Assembly: GCA_947623455.1 (NCBI GenBank)
Contig: OX392527.1
Coordinates: forward strand, 46,854,401-46,918,400
Direction of reading: 5' to 3'
DNA from: Mimachlamys varia
Taxonomy: Eukaryota; Mollusca; Bivalvia; Pectinida; Pectinidae
Length of the DNA: 64,000 nt
Shown here: positions 58,530 to 64,000 of the stretch, in pieces
Layout of the letters: each line of letters opens with the position of its first letter
Numbering within the stretch: the stretch's first letter is position 1
Position numbers and translations under genes: made by a program
Notes under the pieces: model-generated
What the model was told of the DNA's origin: nothing
The model's input: the letters and a program-made list of their open reading frames with translations, nothing else
Databases searched by the model: none

Positions 58530-60515
58530 CTTTACTTTATACAGCTGTCATGTGTTTCAATGCTATCATCCTGATAAATAATTAATATACAGCATAGGAA
58601 AACAAGATTTTACATCACATTCATTGAACCTATACTTCAAATCTTTTAAGAGAATATACTTCAAATGAAACCGGATTAAAACGTCATTATTTTAACAATT
58701 TGAAAAGTACTCAAATTTGCTTGAGTGAAACAAATAATTCTCATATCGTGATACATATAGCTAGTTTTCATAGTTAATCTGACTTAAATCTTGTTTTTAA
58801 AACAAACAAAAAAGGGAAAATTTCCCAAAACTAAATTAATTCCCATCCACTCTGTTGAAAATATATTATGTAAGAGAGCCTGTTTAATTCAAACTGGCTA
58901 ATTAATTACACCCAACGTTCGTTATTCAAACTGATTCAATAACACACATCTACATATCATCTCTTGTTATCTTTATGACTCTGATCTACTTAATAACTCG
59001 TATATGTTCCTGCAGTAGACAAATTAAGGTAAGCTGAGATCCACTGTCCATATCTTAGTCAATCCTTCTTGCAACACCATGTTCAGACCACCATGGTGTT
59101 GATAAGCCGAATGGGTTAAACCCTAATTTAACATATATCTATTTAAATGAAAGAAAAAAAACCGTCGGGTTCCTCCCAAGATGTTTTTCTCCTTTGTTTA
59201 CTTACCGTGTTTAGTATCCGAAGTGCAAACTAATTGAACAGTGATAACTAGGTATCAGGTTTTAAAAATCCGGAGACACTCTTCAACGGTCAAAATGGTA
59301 GCTCCAAACGACCTTAAAGAAATTGATTTCAGAAGATTAAACCGTGATTAACTATTCAAGAGCACGGCTTTAAGTGTCGTTTAAATCATAAGCAAACAAC
59401 AAAGCTGAAATAATGAAGTTAGAAGAGGTGTCGATAAAAGCTTTGTAAATATCCGGAAATATTTGGATATATCGCTTTACCAATTAGACAACACTCATCA
59501 TACACTAATGACAAACATGAAATATCGAAATATTTATTCTGTGAGCGGACACAGAACGTATACACTTTTAAACGTATATGTTCTATCATAAAAAACCCTT
59601 TGATGTTTTCCCTCTTATCTCTTTTTTGAAAACGAATCTTTACTGCAGTAATTGAAATATAAAAAGGTGTTAATTCGTATCCTTTGAGGAAAACTGATTT
59701 GTTTGAATCATCACCTGAAGATTAAGTGATAACAACTAATTGAATTAAAATTTAAACAGAATTTGCGTGAGGAATCAGCAAAAGTGCTTACATAAACGTG
59801 CTTCGTATATTTGCAGTGACAAGGGCTAAAGTTAATATGTAGGTCTCAATATTCAGATACAAAGCGGACGACGGAACATCCTGGTAAACGAAAATTTGAT
59901 ATCATTTTTTAACCTTCCTTCCATTTGAAGTTCGCTTTAAAAATATTGCAAAGGTGTTTGTTCAAATTTTCTTTCACTATTAAAACAAGTGCCTTCATTT
60001 TATTCTCTTGTCGGCGTTAATTTCGCACAACTATCCTTATAATAAGTAATGCTTTAACAACTAGTTGAATAGATGCAATATTCGGGGGGAAATCTGGTAT
60101 TTAAACAAGGACTGCGTTCCTACTTTTGAAAAACAAGTAAGTAACTTCAGTGGGAAGCGAGCAAATGTCATTTTCAAATATAAACCGTATACCACAAAGG
60201 AATAAATGCAAGCCTTATTGCAGTGCGGGGAAACATTTGTCTAAACGCCTTAAATAGAATATAGTTTATGGAATAATAAGCTGAGGCAAATCAGTCATTC
60301 TTATTCATTAACTTATGTCCATATTTGTTAAACGGTTGACTTTCAGTTTGTACAAAACATTGTCCAAGTAAGCATGGATGGAAACAACATCCTCAATGAC
60401 AATTCAGTGCCATTCTGACAGGACAAGACAAAATACGGATATATAATTGTTGATATCAGAAAACTACTTTATTACTGATAATGTGCTTGTCGTTGTAAGA
60501 GAAATAGAAGTATAA
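58530..60515. other. Dmbx upstream region
   Basis: Holds the candidate 5' exon at 59.2 kb and a small hairpin (caacaccatg/catggtgttg, 59073-59102). Otherwise AT-rich DNA without recognised repeats. Confidence 0.4.
59206..59275 (-). other. possible 5' untranslated exon or promoter region of Dmbx
   Basis: A near-consensus donor (ACG|gtaagtaaac, exon end 59206) lies about 3.07 kb upstream of the acceptor of coding exon 1, which must be joined to something upstream. A TTTTTAAAA box lies about 50 bases before it. The 5' boundary is arbitrary. Another donor-like site is near 57080. Transcript data would be needed to choose. Confidence 0.22.
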
Positions 60516-60519
60516 GATC

Positions 60520-60725
60520 TACAAGGAGACCCTTGAAAACATACCGCAGAATAAGACCAGATGTTCTGTAAGAGTAAGCGTTTCCTGCTTCATCGACGAT
60601 ACCCTTCATGTACATGTAAATATTGGTCACATTCATGTTAACGTCAAGTTTTTAAAGTGAGATCATGTCAGCAATCTCAATCAAGTATTTTCAAAAACGT
60701 TCACATTCATATCATACAAAAATAC
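60520..60725 (+). repeat. R1 repeat copy
   Basis: Contains acaaggagacccttg, cctgcttcatcgacgatacc and a tail with aaaaacgttcacattcatat; the head is missing. Confidence 0.7.
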
Positions 60726-61709
60726 TAAGTTTTTTTCTCAATGTAAACCTGTTTTTTTTTTAATTTCACAAGTCACATACATTGATGTAAATCCATGAAC
60801 AAAAGCTATTGCTCAACTAACAGTGATAATAATAAGTGAAACACTAGTTTGGAAAAGGCAAACAGGACTTAACATAACATAACAAACCATAAAATGACAT
60901 TGCTAGTCAAATGCGTTTATGTAACAAAGCTTTCTACTTTACAATCTTAAACAGTGTTTATTCATTTGAAACAAGGTTTTGGTATACATATGTAGCTTTC
61001 AACAATATCAAATCAAGAAGTAATTGTTTGATTTGCCAACATATCTACAACAGTGCGAAGATAAAACGTAGGCAAAATATTTTCGACTTGACAGAACCAT
61101 ACGATTGCATGCAGTGACATGCGCTGTTTGCTGTCTTGTTGGAACTGAATACAAAGTAAAAGTTCAAAAAACACCTGTCCTATCTTCAACTTTAAAATGT
61201 TCGGTTCAAGCTTGTTTAAATCCTAAACAAAATCTTCAATCCTCCCACGTACAACCTATGACAGTTTTGACATAACCCCTGTTTTTTATCTCTAATAGGT
61301 AGTTGGTAGTCTGTTTTCATGCACTGCATACTTCGAGATTAACCTTCTGTATGATACGACAGTTGCCGTGTTATTACAAAACTGTACCATGTCAATGGCC
61401 TTTAGGCGCCAGAAGTCAATACATGTACATTAAAACCAGTAACAAATTTTAATATCGATAATACTTCTTATCTTATTTGTGCACGCGTAAATTTTTTTGT
61501 TAATTATGTTTATGGAGTTGTAATTTAATTACTTTGCGTGATTTCTGTGAAACATGGAATCTTCTTATTTTGAAATTATTCTTCCAGGAAAGAGGGATCA
61601 TATTCAGAGTTCAAGATATCTCTTTTCTATGCATCCCTTCTCCACCATTTCCCTTCCCCTTTCACCATTTTCCCTTCCTATTATTTCCCCCATTTCCCCA
61701 AAACGCATA

Positions 61710-62203
61710 CAGTGAAACCTCGCTGAAGGACCACCTCATAGTTAAGACCACCTTGCTATTTACACTTTTTCATTTCTGTTCCGAAAAAATCTTCTATATA
61801 TCATTGTATTTAAGCTTCACATTTAAGACCCCTTTACTATTAAGACCTCATCGGTATTAAGACCAGTTTTGAAAAGTCCCAAATAGTACTTTTGGGCTAC
61901 GTTTCCCCTCACTACTCAGACCATGACCAAACTCAAAGTCACCTGGTGTGTATTCCACTGTGTACACCTGTCAAGTGTCAGATCAGTTAGCTGTATTTTG
62001 GTGTCCAATTGGCTAACCAGTTACAATTACTGTGTGTTCAGCATTAAAAAGCCTATATATTAGTACTTGACCATGAAAACATGTCAAAAAGTGAATTTCA
62101 AAAACATATTGTCGTTATGGTCGATCTCGGTATTCAGACCATCCCGCAATTAAGACCACGTCGATGTGGTCCATAAAGTGGTCTTAATAAAGAGGTTACA
62201 CTG
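61710..62203. mobile_element. Tc1/mariner-pogo-like non-autonomous element
   Basis: TA|CAGTGAAACCTCGCTGAAGG at the left and aagaggttacACTG|TA at the right. Inner repeats of 'taagaccac' occur in both orientations. CAGTGNAACCTC ends with TA duplication are known from pogo/Tigger elements. No transposase frame. Confidence 0.75.
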
Positions 62204-62209
62204 TACTGA

Positions 62210-64000
62210 CATTATTTTGCCTTATCTATTAGGGAGAGAGCTACATTAAGATAACTTTAAACAAAGCCAATGACGATTCGATAAAAGAAATTTCCCGAAA
62301 ACATTTTCATTCCTGCAAAAAAAAGTTGTTGCTGACTCACAAACACCTCAGAGATATGGAAAAAGTCGGGATTGTTAACATTATCATGTATATCCGTCAA
62401 ATCAATATCAAATACTTCTCTCCTTCAATGCAAATGTATATCATAATCAAAATGATGTGTAACGTAATGTAACTTAAACCGACAAAATGTTCATATTGTA
62501 AACTTATTCGTGGTTTTCTCAGTTGCTACCACAAAATTATATAAATGGCTACAGACCATAAAGCGAAAGTACCAACGAATATTTCATTTTATACAACAAT
62601 GACTGTAAATCACTTCGACTTCACAAATACTTTATTTCGCAAATTTACTTCTCCAGACATTGTCGCGAAAACATGATTTCGCAAACGCTAGAAATGGTTT
62701 TAAATTCGGGAATTATGAGCTATAAGAGACATGGACTATGCAAAACTCCTATGTCGGTAACCGATAGCTTCAGATCGACCGCCATTTTGTTTTTTTGGAA
62801 TCGTGTTACTACATGAATTGAGATGTGATTCAGTCATGTGATGCTTACTGTTTCCGCACGGAATCGTACATGTATCATAAATTGTATTGACGAAAGAAAC
62901 CTACGAATGTGAATGTTCCTCGTACATTGATGCTTGGAGAAGGAAGTGAAATAATTTCAAGGTGAAATAACAATTGGTGTCCATTTGCCTGTATTTGGAC
63001 TTGTTCATTTCACCAATATGATGTCAGTGCATATATATAACTTATTCAAAAAAGTCATCCTGACAGTTTTCTTGCATCATATTTTGTGATTCCATAAAAT
63101 ATATTGTATATTTAAAACACAAGTATATCATTTGAGTTTGTGACACAGGTTACTAGCTAGAAATCTGACATAAATGACGCCATTTTGTGAAGTCAGCATT
63201 GAAGGTATGTCTTTAAAACGTTCCAAAGATGTATAGTTAAAAGGCCTGCATTGAAAGGTTATATATGTCTAGTAGATTTGTTTGTGAGTATATGATATGG
63301 TACATATAATATAAACAGAAATGTTTATACAACAAGTTATGTTAAAGATGGAATCAAGATGGATGTCTTCAAGAGTTGTTAATTTCTTACAAATAATTGC
63401 GAGGTGATTGGATATGTAGTTGACTTCAGTGCTCGCAATTTGACGCAAAATCAATCCAACTCGAAAAATAGCCGATGTACAGCATACAGTATAGAACATC
63501 AAACCATTCTTTGAATTGTATTGTGAAACAGTTAAACTTATTCTATACGACATCTGAGGAAAGAAATGCGTTTCAATATCTGATTTGAACAAAGGGTATT
63601 TTATGTAGTTGATGTTGTTGATATTGTTGGGTTCTGATAGAGATACAAGTGCAATATTTTGAACAATTCAGGAATAAATATCCATGTGTGTTTTATAACT
63701 AACTGACATAGCTGAGTGAGAAAATAAGAGCTTCAGGAAAACATTATCTAACAAATATGTATGCATTCTATTATATCAAACCGTTTTAATTTCACTTTTT
63801 GTTGAGATATTCACATACAGGCATAATAATAGAGTAGACTATAAGAAAGTTACATACTATTTACCGTAAAGTTATCACTTATCTAACCGTTTTGTTTTCC
63901 ACAGTTAGATTTCAAACCAGCTCAGGGTTAATTTGCAATTCAAATTCAATAATTTTATTGATATACATATGTAGCGTTATATTTATATAATACAATTAGC
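62210..64000. other. non-coding, nothing recognised
   Basis: A fragment with tttcgc motifs at 62.59-62.70 kb may relate to the element at 17.06 kb. No supported gene. Confidence 0.45.

Noticed and set aside
61534..61860. 108-residue plus-strand frame.
   Set aside because: It runs through a pyrimidine-rich stretch into the pogo-like element; composition explains the open frame.
1..64000. CRISPR arrays, operons, ribosome binding sites or phage genes.
   Set aside because: Spliced homeobox gene, SINE, LINE and MITE content show animal nuclear DNA; no spaced direct-repeat array of CRISPR type is present.

Overview
The window is AT-rich, intron-bearing animal DNA with one confidently recognised gene and a dense load of small repeats. 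The repeat repertoire suggests a mollusc, most likely a bivalve. It includes a tRNA-derived SINE with the 'ccgcggtggcc' head, TTAA-flanked small inverted-repeat elements, AGGTCA-rich tandem units and hammerhead-ribozyme retroelements. The taxon is inferred from these families; no species marker is present.

The gene lies on the minus strand at 52.66-56.13 kb. It is a paired-like homeobox gene of the Dmbx (diencephalon/mesencephalon homeobox) family with five phase-consistent coding exons. These give a 344-residue protein with a K50 homeodomain (residues 78-137, interrupted by an intron between positions 46 and 47) and a C-terminal OAR motif. A possible 5' untranslated exon sits near 59.2 kb and a candidate poly(A) signal near 52.49 kb. 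No second protein-coding gene could be recognised. Other open frames are short and mostly repeat-derived or chance.

Layout. 0-10 kb: non-coding DNA with several copies of an abundant unidentified repeat (called family R1 here), one split by a nested inverted-repeat element, and at 9.75 kb a structurally complete type I hammerhead ribozyme. 10-28 kb: mostly featureless, with three copies of a TTAA inverted-repeat element, SINE fragments, a TTTCGCG-rich element, a foldback and a decayed hammerhead. 28-30.4 kb: a cluster of palindromes and a long-TIR element, with paired CRE palindromes. 32.4-36 kb: a 41-bp minisatellite of about 80 units in two subfamilies, interrupted by a minus-strand hammerhead copy. 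36.06-39.05 kb: a nest in which an LTR-type insertion (4-bp target duplication) split a TTAA element, and at least two further elements lie between the LTRs. 40.3-41.6 kb: a degenerate tandem repeat carrying nuclear-receptor-like half-sites. 42-48 kb: another TTAA element, a hAT-like element, a full-length SINE and a recently duplicated 114-bp block. 48.6-50.5 kb: a dead CR1/Jockey-type LINE with recognisable endonuclease and reverse-transcriptase pieces. 61.7-62.2 kb: a Tc1/mariner-pogo-like non-autonomous element.

The most interesting non-standard signal is the hammerhead family. Three related copies in different states of preservation are seen (9.75 kb intact, 32.7 kb near-intact, 19.57 kb broken), all followed by related downstream sequence. 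They are probably remnants of a ribozyme-bearing retroelement.
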